From Polynucleobacter sp. HIN5 (GTDB lineage Bacteria; Pseudomonadota; Gammaproteobacteria; Burkholderiales; Burkholderiaceae), in NCBI RefSeq assembly GCF_030297555.1, contig NZ_AP028136.1, positions 1,302,001 through 1,366,000 of the forward strand: a stretch of DNA of 64,000 nucleotides, given 5' to 3'. How positions within the stretch are numbered: the first letter of the stretch is position 1; each line of letters begins with the position of its first letter. Positions 56,447-64,000 of this stretch are shown here, in pieces. A model generated the notes under the pieces. The model was not told where the DNA came from, made no database searches, and was given only the letters and a program-made list of their open reading frames with translations. The position numbers and the translations under genes were made by a program.

Positions 56447-57319
56447 ATGAGCTCCATTAATCGCATTCCCTACGACTGGCCAAACCGCCAAATTAGCCGC
56501 TCCGTCACCGTGGGCGATCTCACCTGGCATGCCCAAATCTCAGGCAAAGGGCCGGTAATTTTGTTACTGCATGGCACCGGTTCCTCCACACACTCTTGGG
56601 GCGAGCTCACGCCTTTACTCAATCAAGAGGCGCAAGTTCTTAGCGTCGATTTACCAGGGCACGCCTTTACTCTGGGAGCTTCAGTGGATTCCTTACGACT
56701 CGAGCAGATCGCAAGTAATTTGATTGCATTGATTGGCGAACTCAAAATGGCATGGCCAACCATGGTCGTTGGTCATTCTGCTGGCGCTCCCCTAGCACTC
56801 GCCTTTGCTAATCTGGCACCCACTAAACCACAAGTCATTATTGGTCTCAATCCCTCACTGATTCCGCCGCCGCCGAGCTACACCCAATTTTTTGGACCCA
56901 TGTTGGGACCAGTCACTAAATCGGCTACTCTGGCATCGATTCTGGCAAAGCTTGCACCGCTCTCAGGCATGACCGATCGATTACTAGATTCCACCAATAC
57001 CAATTTGCCTGAAACAAATCGCAACTACTATCGACGCCTGTTTCAATCCCCTGAGCATGTGCGCGGCGCCATGAACTTTATGGCTTCAGCCAATATTGAT
57101 CAAGTACTCAAAGCAGGTGCAAACCTTCCAAGCAAGTTAATTTGGGTGATTGGTGAGAGCGATCAGTGGGTTCCAGAAAATGGCTTGAAGAAAATCATCA
57201 AGCAATACTTTCCGAAATCAACCGTGATCCATTGGTCAGGCGGTCATATCATGCACGAAGTGGAAACGACCAAGACCGCTGATTTAATCTTGAGTGAACT
57301 AAGAGCGCTTAAGAAGTAA
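56447..57319 (+). CDS. bchO: Magnesium chelatase accessory protein BchO (alpha/beta hydrolase)
   Basis: An alpha/beta-hydrolase-fold protein found with bchID in many phototrophs and thought to help Mg insertion. Seen: ILLLHGTGSSTHSWGELTPLL (oxyanion region), nucleophile elbow VVGHSAGAPLALAF with Ser at about 108, and SGGHIMHEVETTKTADLI with the catalytic His. N-terminal YDWPNRQISRSVTVGDLTWHAQ is BchO-like. Length 290. Convergent with bchD, six bases between stops. Confidence 0.93.
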   Translation: MSSINRIPYDWPNRQISRSVTVGDLTWHAQISGKGPVILLLHGTGSSTHSWGELTPLLNQEAQVLSVDLPGHAFTLGASVDSLRLEQIASNLIALIGELKMAWPTMVVGHSAGAPLALAFANLAPTKPQVIIGLNPSLIPPPPSYTQFFGPMLGPVTKSATLASILAKLAPLSGMTDRLLDSTNTNLPETNRNYYRRLFQSPEHVRGAMNFMASANIDQVLKAGANLPSKLIWVIGESDQWVPENGLKKIIKQYFPKSTVIHWSGGHIMHEVETTKTADLILSELRALKK

Positions 57320-57325
57320 TTGGAT

Positions 57326-59125
57326 TCAGGTGTGCAGGACACCTAAAACCGCTTGCGAGAGTTCGTGTGCGCGCGCATGCGGTAGAGGTAAATAGTACGA
57401 ACCAATCAGTCGGGCAATCTGTTGACCCTCCTCGCGCGCTTGCGGCGAGGTATCAATCCATAAACTGCGTACCTTCATCTGCGATGCTAATTTAGCGGAT
57501 TGCTCCGCATCGATTTGCGCTTGAGTTCGCCCCGGTGTGCCATCACGTGCAATATTGGCGCGGCCATCGGTTAGGAATACCAAAGTGGGGGTCATCCCTT
57601 TTTTGAGCGATCCCTTCGCCAGTGCAAAGGCCGTATCAATCGCAAGGGCTAGTGGTGTGCCGCCACCACCGGGTAGTGATGCTAAAGAGCGCTTCGCTCT
57701 GACCAAGGAACGAGTTGGGCTTAGCAAAAGTTCTGCTTCGCTTCCCCGAAAACTAATCAGTGCCACCTGATCGCGTCGCACATAGCACTCCGCTAACAAC
57801 AACTCAACCGCACCCTTTGCTTCGGCTAGTCGATTAATCGCCGAAGACCCAGAAGCATCAACCACAAAGGTTGTGAGTGTTTGATTGCGTTGTCGATAGC
57901 GCTTGACGCGTAGATCATCCTTGCGAATGAGAATTTTTGGCTGATACGGATTCTGACTACTCTTAAGTTGGGCTTGACGAATCCGCTGCCAGGGTACTGC
58001 GGCGCGCAGGGTGTCCATCAAACTCAGTCGTTGATTGCCAGAGGGCATACCAGGCTTTGAACCCATTGGTCGACCGCGTTGACTGCTTAATTGGCTGGTA
58101 CCTGCCTTGCCAGCAGAATGATTTTTTTGTCGTACCAACGCGAGTTGAGTGAGTCGATCAAGCAGCTCACGAGGGATCGCTGCTTGCGCCGCATCTAATA
58201 CTTGATCTTCAAGAACTTCAGTCTCTTGATTCTGAGATTGAGTCTCTTCTGAATTCGCTTCCTCGTTTTGTTCAGGAGTTGGTTCAGGATTGGGCTCATC
58301 CTCAGCTTGAGTCTCGTCGGTCGCATTGGGTAATTGGGTTGCTCTTGGCAATAACACCAGGGTCACCGCGCGCTCAAGATGTTCTTGGCTGGGCTCTCTC
58401 TCATGCCACTCGAGATCCATGGCTGCCAAGTACCGCGCAGTTCTGACTGTAAATTGCACCGCACGCAAGGAAATAATGCCTAACTGCGCCGCAATTCCGA
58501 CGAGGGCGGCGTATTGCTCATCACTGAGCATGATTTGTTCAGCCCGCTCTTGAATCGATGTGCGATCGAGATCAATGAACTCCGCATCGAGTTTGACGTC
58601 TGGTAGGTCATGCCATGCGATTGAATCTAAATTAATATAAAACGCGCAGCGCTCGATCAATTTTGGATTCACACTCTCGTCCTCTTCAATACTTTCATCA
58701 AGGGCAACTACACCCATGGCGCATGCGATGCGTTCTCCATGTCCATCACGCTCAACCTGAATGGCGCCATGATCGAGGGCAGTCGCAATACGGGCTACTG
58801 TTCCTGCTTCGAGGCGTTCAGCCATTGGCAGAATCACGAGACTTTGATCGCAGTGACTTAAGAGCCCCGGTCGAAAGATTGGCTTACCAGAAATGATGGT
58901 AGCCTCAATATCCAAGCCACCGAGTAAGTTCTCGTCCGAGATACCGCTGGGGATCTTTCGTATGGGTGTTACTAAACCATGATGGCGTGCAAGTTGCTCA
59001 AGTGTTTGTAACCACCGCTCTCGGACAGATCCTGAGCGTGCGTGTACGATCACCCCACCAAACACATGGGGCGCAAGTGTGATTAACTGTGCAACCTGTA
59101 AACAGGTCAACCAGTAAGGGTTCAT
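57326..59125 (-). CDS. bchD: Magnesium chelatase subunit D (BchD)
   Basis: ATPase-related scaffold of Mg-chelatase. The N-terminal AAA+ domain lacks a proper Walker A, followed at about 270-310 by an acidic Pro/Glu/Gln-rich linker (EDEPNPEPTPEQNEEANSEE) and a C-terminal integrin-I/VWA domain with MIDAS motif FVVDASGSSAINR and LVFLTDGRANIARDG. Length 599. It begins three bases after bchI. Confidence 0.95.
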   Translation of the reverse strand: MNPYWLTCLQVAQLITLAPHVFGGVIVHARSGSVRERWLQTLEQLARHHGLVTPIRKIPSGISDENLLGGLDIEATIISGKPIFRPGLLSHCDQSLVILPMAERLEAGTVARIATALDHGAIQVERDGHGERIACAMGVVALDESIEEDESVNPKLIERCAFYINLDSIAWHDLPDVKLDAEFIDLDRTSIQERAEQIMLSDEQYAALVGIAAQLGIISLRAVQFTVRTARYLAAMDLEWHEREPSQEHLERAVTLVLLPRATQLPNATDETQAEDEPNPEPTPEQNEEANSEETQSQNQETEVLEDQVLDAAQAAIPRELLDRLTQLALVRQKNHSAGKAGTSQLSSQRGRPMGSKPGMPSGNQRLSLMDTLRAAVPWQRIRQAQLKSSQNPYQPKILIRKDDLRVKRYRQRNQTLTTFVVDASGSSAINRLAEAKGAVELLLAECYVRRDQVALISFRGSEAELLLSPTRSLVRAKRSLASLPGGGGTPLALAIDTAFALAKGSLKKGMTPTLVFLTDGRANIARDGTPGRTQAQIDAEQSAKLASQMKVRSLWIDTSPQAREEGQQIARLIGSYYLPLPHARAHELSQAVLGVLHT

Positions 59126-59128
59126 GCT

Positions 59129-60148
59129 TTAGGAAAACAACTCATCAAGTGCCCGTTGCACACGCGTTGCTGAGCTCGATTCGTCGAGAGGATTGCGACG
59201 TAAGCGATGCTGGAGTGCGGGTACTGCAATGCGCTTGAGATGATCGCGCGTGACTTTATTCTTTCCATCGAGCGCAGCAACTGCACGCGAGGCGCGCAAG
59301 AGCGTGAGCTCGCCGCGTAGGCCATCGGTACCCAGATGGGCGCAGAGCGTACTCGCATCGTGTAGTAATTTGTCATCAACTTTCACACTCGCGAGTTTCT
59401 TACGCGCACTTGCCATCATCACCCGAATCTTCGCATCTTCTTGATCCCAGATCTTCATGAAGGCCTCGGGGTTACGCTCAAAGGCATCGCGTCGTTTAAT
59501 GATCTCGACACGGCTGGGCATATCCGTTGGAGTTTTGACTTCAACGGCTAGACCAAAGCGATCTAAGAGTTGGGGGCGCAACTCGCCCTCCTCGGGATTG
59601 CCGCTGCCCACCAATACAAATCGGGCGGGATGGCGCACACTTAAACCCTCACGCTCCACCACATTCTGTCCCGAGGCTGCGACATCAATGAGTAGATCAA
59701 CCAAGTGATCGTCTAACAGATTAACCTCATCGATATACAAAAATCCACGATTGGCTTTTGCCAACAAGCCGGGCTCAAAGGCCTTCTCACCAAGTGTTAG
59801 GGCTTTTTCAATATCCAACGCACCCAGCACCCGGTCCTCGGTCGCGCCCAAAGGAAGATCAATGACCGGGACGGGGCGCTGCTCCGTTTTGGGCTTAGCT
59901 TTTGCTCCCGCACCACAAATAGGACAGAGACCTGCCATGGCTTTGGGGTCACAGCCATACGCACAGTCTTTGACAACGGTCATCATTGGTAGCAATGCTG
60001 CCAGTCCACGAACTGCCGTCGATTTACCAGTCCCTCGATCACCCATCACCAAGACACCCCCCACGCTCGGTTCGAGTGCGGCCACCAAAATGGCGAGTTT
60101 CATATCCTCTTGGCCCACAATGGCTGAGAATGGGTAATTACGGGTCAT
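59129..60148 (-). CDS. bchI: Magnesium chelatase ATPase subunit I (BchI)
   Basis: AAA+ motor of Mg-chelatase. Walker A MGDRGTGKSTAVRG at about 35-48, Walker B NRGFLYIDEVNLLDDHLVD, sensor LVGSGNPEEGELRPQLLDRFGL. An insert after the Walker A helix carries Cys residues (DCAYGCDPKAMAGLCPICG), including a CxxC pair. Length 339. It leads the bchI-bchD pair, with no PpsR-type site upstream. Confidence 0.96.
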   Translation of the reverse strand: MTRNYPFSAIVGQEDMKLAILVAALEPSVGGVLVMGDRGTGKSTAVRGLAALLPMMTVVKDCAYGCDPKAMAGLCPICGAGAKAKPKTEQRPVPVIDLPLGATEDRVLGALDIEKALTLGEKAFEPGLLAKANRGFLYIDEVNLLDDHLVDLLIDVAASGQNVVEREGLSVRHPARFVLVGSGNPEEGELRPQLLDRFGLAVEVKTPTDMPSRVEIIKRRDAFERNPEAFMKIWDQEDAKIRVMMASARKKLASVKVDDKLLHDASTLCAHLGTDGLRGELTLLRASRAVAALDGKNKVTRDHLKRIAVPALQHRLRRNPLDESSSATRVQRALDELFS

Positions 60149-60242
60149 GCAACCGCTCCTTCAATAAACTTTAACGATTTATTGCTAAATTAAGGTTAAA
60201 TATAAGGCATCTAACGGGCAATGAGTCCAATTGAGGAAAACG

Positions 60243-60701
60243 ATGAGCGATAACAAGCCAAAAGACATTAAAAACGTGGAGCATCGGATTGAGTCTTGGC
60301 TCATTCCCACGGGCAATCTCTTTGTTTCTTTATTTCATCGAATTGCCTTATTTGCAATCGGGGCGGCTACGGTTTGGGCAGCTGGGATGAGTTTCTTTGA
60401 AATGATGCAAAAGCCCTATGCTTCGGTCCAAGATTTACTCCTTCTCTTTATTTATTTAGAAATTGGTGCGATGGTCGGAATTTACTTTAAGACCAATCAC
60501 ATGCCTGTACGTTTCTTGATCTACATTGCCATTACCGCAGTCACGCGCCTCATTATTGATCTGGTTGGTACGAAGCATGAGGCGGATATGGGCATCTTGC
60601 TAATGGGCTTAACCATTTTGGTCTTAGCGCTCGCCAATGCACTCGTTCGCTATGCCTCTAATAAATTTCCGAGTAAGCCCGATCAACACGGCGGAGAATA
60701 A
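60243..60701 (+). CDS. psiE: PsiE-like membrane protein (phosphate-starvation-inducible family)
   Basis: A small membrane protein of four helices: FHRIALFAIGAATVWAAGMSFF, VQDLLLLFIYLEIGAMVGIYF, VRFLIYIAITAVTRLIIDL and ILLMGLTILVLALANALVRYA. The FIYLEIGAMVGIYFKTNHMPVRFLIY core matches the PsiE family. The ATG at 60243 follows AGGAAAACG. About 152 residues. Function is unknown in general. It sits divergently from bchI and two bases before the aldolase gene, inside the photosynthesis cluster. Confidence 0.82.
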   Translation: MSDNKPKDIKNVEHRIESWLIPTGNLFVSLFHRIALFAIGAATVWAAGMSFFEMMQKPYASVQDLLLLFIYLEIGAMVGIYFKTNHMPVRFLIYIAITAVTRLIIDLVGTKHEADMGILLMGLTILVLALANALVRYASNKFPSKPDQHGGE

Positions 60702-60703
60702 AT

Positions 60704-61432
60704 GTGAGTCCTGCCGAGCGGCTAACGCGGATTGATTTAGCGGCCTGTTACCGCTTATGTGCATTTGAGGGCTGGGATGATCTCATTTATACCCACATCT
60801 CAGCGACCGTTCCCGGCGAGCCCAATCATTACCTCATCAATCCCTTTGGCTACCAGTTTGATGAAATCACCGCATCTAATTTGGTCAAGGTCAATACTAA
60901 GGGCGAGATTGTGGATCCTAACTCACCTTACCGCGTCAATCCTACGGGCTTTGCAATCCATGGAGCAGTGCATCGCGCCCGTCCTAATGCGAACTGTGTG
61001 ATGCATCTGCATAACACCGCTGGGATTGCAGTATCAGCCCAGGAGAATGGTTTATTACCACTCTCGCAGCATGCCATGCGCTTTATGGGGCATCTTGGTT
61101 ACCATGAGTACGAAGGGGTTGCACTCACCGAATCGGAAGGAAAACGCCTTACTCAATCCCTCGGTAAACACCCTGCCATGCTATTGCGTAACCACGGAAC
61201 ACTCACCGTAGGTCGTACGATCGGTGAGGCCTATATGGTGATGGCCACTCTAATTAAAGCCTGCGAGATTCAAATTGCTGCTCTATCGAGTCCACAATTG
61301 CATCTACCCAAGCAAAGTGTGATCCAAAAAGCTGCCGATGAATTACATGACAGCGGTGCTGAAGAAGGAATACTCGAATGGCCTGCGCTACTGCGAATGC
61401 TCGATCGCTTTGATGAGAGCTATAAAGATTAA
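60704..61432 (+). CDS. Class II aldolase/adducin family protein
   Basis: Zinc-dependent aldolase-like fold. Seen: RIDLAACYRLCAFEGWDDLIYTHISATVPG, INPFGYQFDEITASNLVKV, Zn-ligand motif CVMHLHNTAG and a third His in LLRNHGTLTVG. Length 242. Start GTG at 60704 with GGAG upstream. Substrate cannot be told. Members of this subgroup are often of unknown role. Likely in an operon with the PsiE-like and tautomerase genes. Confidence 0.87.
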   Translation: MSPAERLTRIDLAACYRLCAFEGWDDLIYTHISATVPGEPNHYLINPFGYQFDEITASNLVKVNTKGEIVDPNSPYRVNPTGFAIHGAVHRARPNANCVMHLHNTAGIAVSAQENGLLPLSQHAMRFMGHLGYHEYEGVALTESEGKRLTQSLGKHPAMLLRNHGTLTVGRTIGEAYMVMATLIKACEIQIAALSSPQLHLPKQSVIQKAADELHDSGAEEGILEWPALLRMLDRFDESYKD

Positions 61433-61460
61433 TTAACTAAATAACGAATAAGGAACCTAT

Positions 61461-61649
61461 ATGCCCACATTTAATGTGCAAATGTTTGAAGGACGAACGG
61501 TCGAGCAAAAGCGCAACTTTGTTGCCGAAGTAACCCGCGTCACCTGTGAGACCTTAGGATGCAGCCCTGGATCGGTCGACATCATCATCACCGATGTGAA
61601 GAAAGAAGACTGGGCGACCGGTGGTAAGTTATGGTGTGATGCGGATTAA
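61461..61649 (+). CDS. 4-oxalocrotonate tautomerase family protein
   Basis: A 62-residue tautomerase. After removal of Met the N-terminal Pro (MPTFNVQMFEG) is the catalytic base; the basic residue in GRTVEQKRNF and the C-terminal DWATGGKLW also fit. It probably forms a hexamer. Stop abuts the stop of the convergent aerR-like gene. Confidence 0.88.
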   Translation: MPTFNVQMFEGRTVEQKRNFVAEVTRVTCETLGCSPGSVDIIITDVKKEDWATGGKLWCDAD

Positions 61650-62621
61650 TTAGTGCTTTGATTTCTGCAAGAAAAACTCGGCTTGCGCTAGGGCTTCCTC
61701 CGCATCCAAGCCCACAATATCGGCCTGCACTTCCTGTTTGAGCTCGGGTCTTGCATTAAAAATGGGGCCGCCTACCATCACCCCAATCGTTGGATTCAGC
61801 GATTCGGCTTTGAGTAAGTTGATAAACCGATGTAAGGCCGGTAGTTGATCCTCGGTACTGACTGAGAGCCCAACTAAATCGACATGCTGCGTCTTCACGG
61901 CAACAACGATATCGGCTTGCGTTGCCGCTAACTCACCCCACACCTTCCATCCGGCTCTTCGAAAAAACTCTGAAACCATAAAGAGTCCTAAGGTATGCTG
62001 CGATCCGGGCAATGGAACCAATACCGCATGTGGTGCTTGATCGTCGGTGCGCGCGAACTCCTGAAAGAGCGGACTAAAGTCATAAATCAATTGCTTGATA
62101 CGCCAAATACCAGTAGTCACTTGAGTAAAGCTAGCGCTGTCCTCCACCCACATCACGCCTAAACGTCTCGCGACTGGAGCTAATAAACGAAGGTAGATTT
62201 CATCAAGGGGCACACCTTGTTCGTAGAGAGCTTGCACGAACTCAGCGGCTTTCGTTGCATCGTCACGCAATACTAACTGCGTAAGCTCATCAACCCGTAG
62301 GGGATCATTGAGTCGAACATTCATCAGCGGTGAACGATTGGCCTCAATCGCACTGCTGTGAGCCACCAATAGACGTGGGATCACATTGGTCTCAATGGTT
62401 TGCATCAACCAATCCAGATGTTCCTGCGGACCTGCTTTGAGACTTAATGGCTGATTTCCAATATCGACCGCTAATTGCTTGACGCGCTGATCGTGAGAAT
62501 GACTTAGGTTATCTTCTGCACAGGCATCCCATTCAGCCCTTTGGGGGTTGACCTTTTGTTGCTCCTCACTTTTGGAAAATAATTTTTCCTTAATGAGGCC
62601 TGCATATCGCCTTAGAGGCAT
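61650..62621 (-). CDS. AerR/PpaA-like cobalamin-binding regulator (second paralogue)
   Basis: Related to the protein encoded at 37259-38155. N-terminal variable arm (about 70 residues), helical part with IETNVIPRLLVAH and LLAPVARRLGVMWVEDSASFTQVTTGIWRIKQL, then a B12-type domain with PLPGSQHTLGLFMVSEFFRRAGW and IGVMVGGPIFNARPEL. The H-x-x-G motif is kept; the Glu-His pair of CarH-type photoreceptors is absent. Length 323. It is divergent from bchH with a PpsR-type site between, so it may sense light/B12 and tune bchH or PpsR. Which of the two paralogues is the true AerR is unclear. Confidence 0.86.
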   Translation of the reverse strand: MPLRRYAGLIKEKLFSKSEEQQKVNPQRAEWDACAEDNLSHSHDQRVKQLAVDIGNQPLSLKAGPQEHLDWLMQTIETNVIPRLLVAHSSAIEANRSPLMNVRLNDPLRVDELTQLVLRDDATKAAEFVQALYEQGVPLDEIYLRLLAPVARRLGVMWVEDSASFTQVTTGIWRIKQLIYDFSPLFQEFARTDDQAPHAVLVPLPGSQHTLGLFMVSEFFRRAGWKVWGELAATQADIVVAVKTQHVDLVGLSVSTEDQLPALHRFINLLKAESLNPTIGVMVGGPIFNARPELKQEVQADIVGLDAEEALAQAEFFLQKSKH

Positions 62622-62759
62622 GCGTTCTCCGATTTTCTATCTGTGGCGCTTCCATTTAGGCTAGCCAAGCTGCACTGAAAATCAGGCCTATTTTTTGCGT
62701 CGTTGCGTACAGTTTCTTTATAGATCCTTCAGGGGTATCAAGCCATGAATGTTTACTTT

Positions 62760-62775
62760 TAAGGGTTAACCCTAG
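62760..62775. promoter_or_regulatory. Recurring element (minus strand CTAGGGTTAACCCTTA) before bchH
   Basis: Plus strand TAAGGGTTAACCCTAG; the 12-base core AGGGTTAACCCT is a perfect palindrome. Same design as the element before bchO (CTAGGG-N4-CCCTA). It is 95 bases upstream of bchH and 138 upstream of the aerR-like gene. Confidence 0.55.
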
Positions 62776-62800
62776 TTTTAATGGGTAATACAGAACTAAG

Positions 62801-62818
62801 TGTCAATATAAGTTGACA
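62801..62818. promoter_or_regulatory. PpsR/CrtJ site upstream of bchH
   Basis: TGTCAATATAAGTTGACA fits TGT-N12-ACA exactly, with palindromic ends TGTCAA/TTGACA. It lies 52 bases upstream of the bchH start. This keeps bchH under the same repressor though it has moved away from bchB-bchL. Confidence 0.8.
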
Positions 62819-62870
62819 CATTTAGCACAATTCAATATAAAAAGAGGAGTCCCACCCGAGTTAGGCAGCT

Positions 62871-64000
62871 ATGGCCGTTCAATCCAAGTCCAAGAAGGAA
62901 GCCGTTCCCATTCGTTTGGTATTGGTGACCATGGACACGCACTTAAATAGTGCGGCACGACGCGCCCAATTTCAGCTTCAACGAGTCATTCCAGGTCTGT
63001 CATTACAGATTCATGCCGCTAGTGAATTTACCGGCAATCCTGAGTTAATTGAGAAGGCAGTGCACGACATTGCCCATGGCGATATTGTGCTCGCCACCAT
63101 GTTATTCATGGAAGATCACTACCTTCCAGTGTTTGAAGCTTTAAAAGCGAGGCGCGACGATTGCGATGCGCTGGTCTGCGCTATGTCAGCTGGGGATGTG
63201 GTGAAGCTCACCAAGATTGGTAAGCTTGATATGAGTAAGCCCGCCAGTGGGCCGATGGCAATCCTCAAGAAACTGCGCCCCAAACCCAAGACCGAGGGCG
63301 AGAAGCAAACCAGTTCGGGCGCCAAACAAATGAAGGTATTGCGACTCATTCCGCAAATCCTCAAATGGATTCCGGGGACGGCACAAGACGTGCGGGTGTA
63401 TTTTTTAACCCTGCAGTATTGGTTGGGTGGTTCGGAAGAAAACTTATTCAATCTCTTTAGTTACCTCATCAACCGTTACGCCTCCGGTCCGCGGGAAGTC
63501 CTGCGTGGTTTGGCAAAGCCCACCGATCCCGTGGAGTATCCCGATCTGGGTGTCTATCACCCGCGCATGAAAAATCGTCTGAGTGAAAAACTCTCTGACC
63601 TTCCTAAAGTAATCTCCGATAACAAACGTCGTGGTCGGGTTGGTCTTTTATTACTGCGCTCCTATTTAGTTTCTGGCAACAGTGGTCACTACGATCCCGT
63701 GATTGCTGCATTAGAAGCCCATGGCTTGCAAGTGGTGCCCGCTTTTGCTGCGGGTCTTGATGCGCGCCCTGCCATTGATACCTATTTCATGAAAAACAAT
63801 CAGGTGACGGTCGATGCGGTGATCTCACTGACCGGCTTCTCCTTAGTTGGTGGCCCAGCGTACAACGATGCCAAAGCAGCTGAGGAAGTGCTTGCTACGC
63901 TTGATGTGCCTTACATCGCAGCCCACCCCGTGGAGTTCCAAACACTTACCCAATGGGGCGGCTCCGATCGTGGTTTGATGCCAGTCGAGAGCACCATCAT
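62871..64000 (+). CDS. bchH: Magnesium chelatase subunit H (BchH), N-terminal part, cut by window edge
   Basis: The large porphyrin-binding subunit of Mg-chelatase; about 376 of roughly 1200 residues are in the window. Seen: PIRLVLVTMDTHLNSAARRAQFQL, GDIVLATMLFMEDHYLPV, TLQYWLGGSEENLFNLFSYLINRYASG, GRVGLLLLRSYLVSGNSGHYDPVIAALEAHGLQVVPAFAAGLDARPAID, all BchH/ChlH features. Start ATG at 62871 gives MAVQSKSKKE. It is placed alone next to an aerR-like gene rather than within bchFNBHLM. Confidence 0.96.
   Translation, partial: MAVQSKSKKEAVPIRLVLVTMDTHLNSAARRAQFQLQRVIPGLSLQIHAASEFTGNPELIEKAVHDIAHGDIVLATMLFMEDHYLPVFEALKARRDDCDALVCAMSAGDVVKLTKIGKLDMSKPASGPMAILKKLRPKPKTEGEKQTSSGAKQMKVLRLIPQILKWIPGTAQDVRVYFLTLQYWLGGSEENLFNLFSYLINRYASGPREVLRGLAKPTDPVEYPDLGVYHPRMKNRLSEKLSDLPKVISDNKRRGRVGLLLLRSYLVSGNSGHYDPVIAALEAHGLQVVPAFAAGLDARPAIDTYFMKNNQVTVDAVISLTGFSLVGGPAYNDAKAAEEVLATLDVPYIAAHPVEFQTLTQWGGSDRGLMPVESTI

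Larger units (their letters stand above)
62622..62870. other. Divergent control region aerR-like / bchH
   Basis: A 249-base gap without a gene. It carries a CTAGGG-type palindrome (62760-62775) and a perfect TGT-N12-ACA site (62801-62818), the same pair of elements as at the bchF, bchC and bchO control regions. Confidence 0.7.

Overview
The window looks like a chromosomal piece of a freshwater betaproteobacterium of the Burkholderiales, most like Polynucleobacter. This rests on protein character, the Bug-type binding protein, the RluB/ScpB and RimP/NusA neighbourhoods, the moderate GC content and the dense overlapping operons; I could not run a phylogeny. About 22.7-64.0 kb is a nearly complete photosynthesis gene cluster (PGC) of an aerobic anoxygenic phototroph with a type-II (quinone) reaction centre.

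Left part (1-22.7 kb), ordinary chromosome: nusA (cut by the edge) and rimP; rluB and scpB; a patatin-like lipoprotein; an NlpC/P60 protein whose catalytic Cys is replaced by Ala; a yejABEF peptide importer operon; fabI; a chromate-transporter gene without a normal start codon; a four-gene operon (MaoC/HTD2 hydratase, MmgE/PrpD, CitE-like lyase, Bug binding protein) that looks like uptake and breakdown of a small carboxylic acid; a three-gene envelope group (membrane protein, sialidase-like protein, ArnT-like glycosyltransferase); and a flavocytochrome c sulfide dehydrogenase pair beside the PGC.

PGC, left block, minus strand (36974 down to 22741): bchF-bchN-bchB-bchL-bchM-lhaA-puhA-puhB-puhC-acsF-puhE-bchG-pucC-like-bchP-tspO. 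bchH is missing from its usual place between bchB and bchL. A divergent plus-strand block (37259-42693) carries an AerR/PpaA-like B12-domain regulator, ppsR, crtA, crtD and crtC. Facing it on the minus strand is the superoperon crtE-crtF-bchC-bchX-bchY-bchZ-pufB-(small unnamed membrane ORF)-pufA-pufL-pufM-pufC-crtI-crtB (56315 down to 42705). Then follow bchO (+), bchI-bchD (-), three non-photosynthesis genes (PsiE-like, class II aldolase, tautomerase), a second AerR/PpaA-like gene (-) and bchH (+, cut by the right edge).

Together these genes encode bacteriochlorophyll a synthesis from protoporphyrin IX (8-vinyl reductase not seen here), with an oxygen-dependent AcsF cyclase and no bchE; a spheroidene/spheroidenone-type carotenoid pathway (crtE,B,I,C,D,F,A); the RC-LH1 complex (pufBALMC, puhA); and assembly factors (lhaA, pucC-like, puhB, puhC, puhE). 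No LH2 (pucBA) genes occur here. The main PGC promoters carry TGT-N12-ACA palindromes, the PpsR/CrtJ site. They also share a second recurring element of the form CTAGGG-N4-CCYTWA, which is also present upstream of the sulfide dehydrogenase pair and which I cannot assign to a known regulator.
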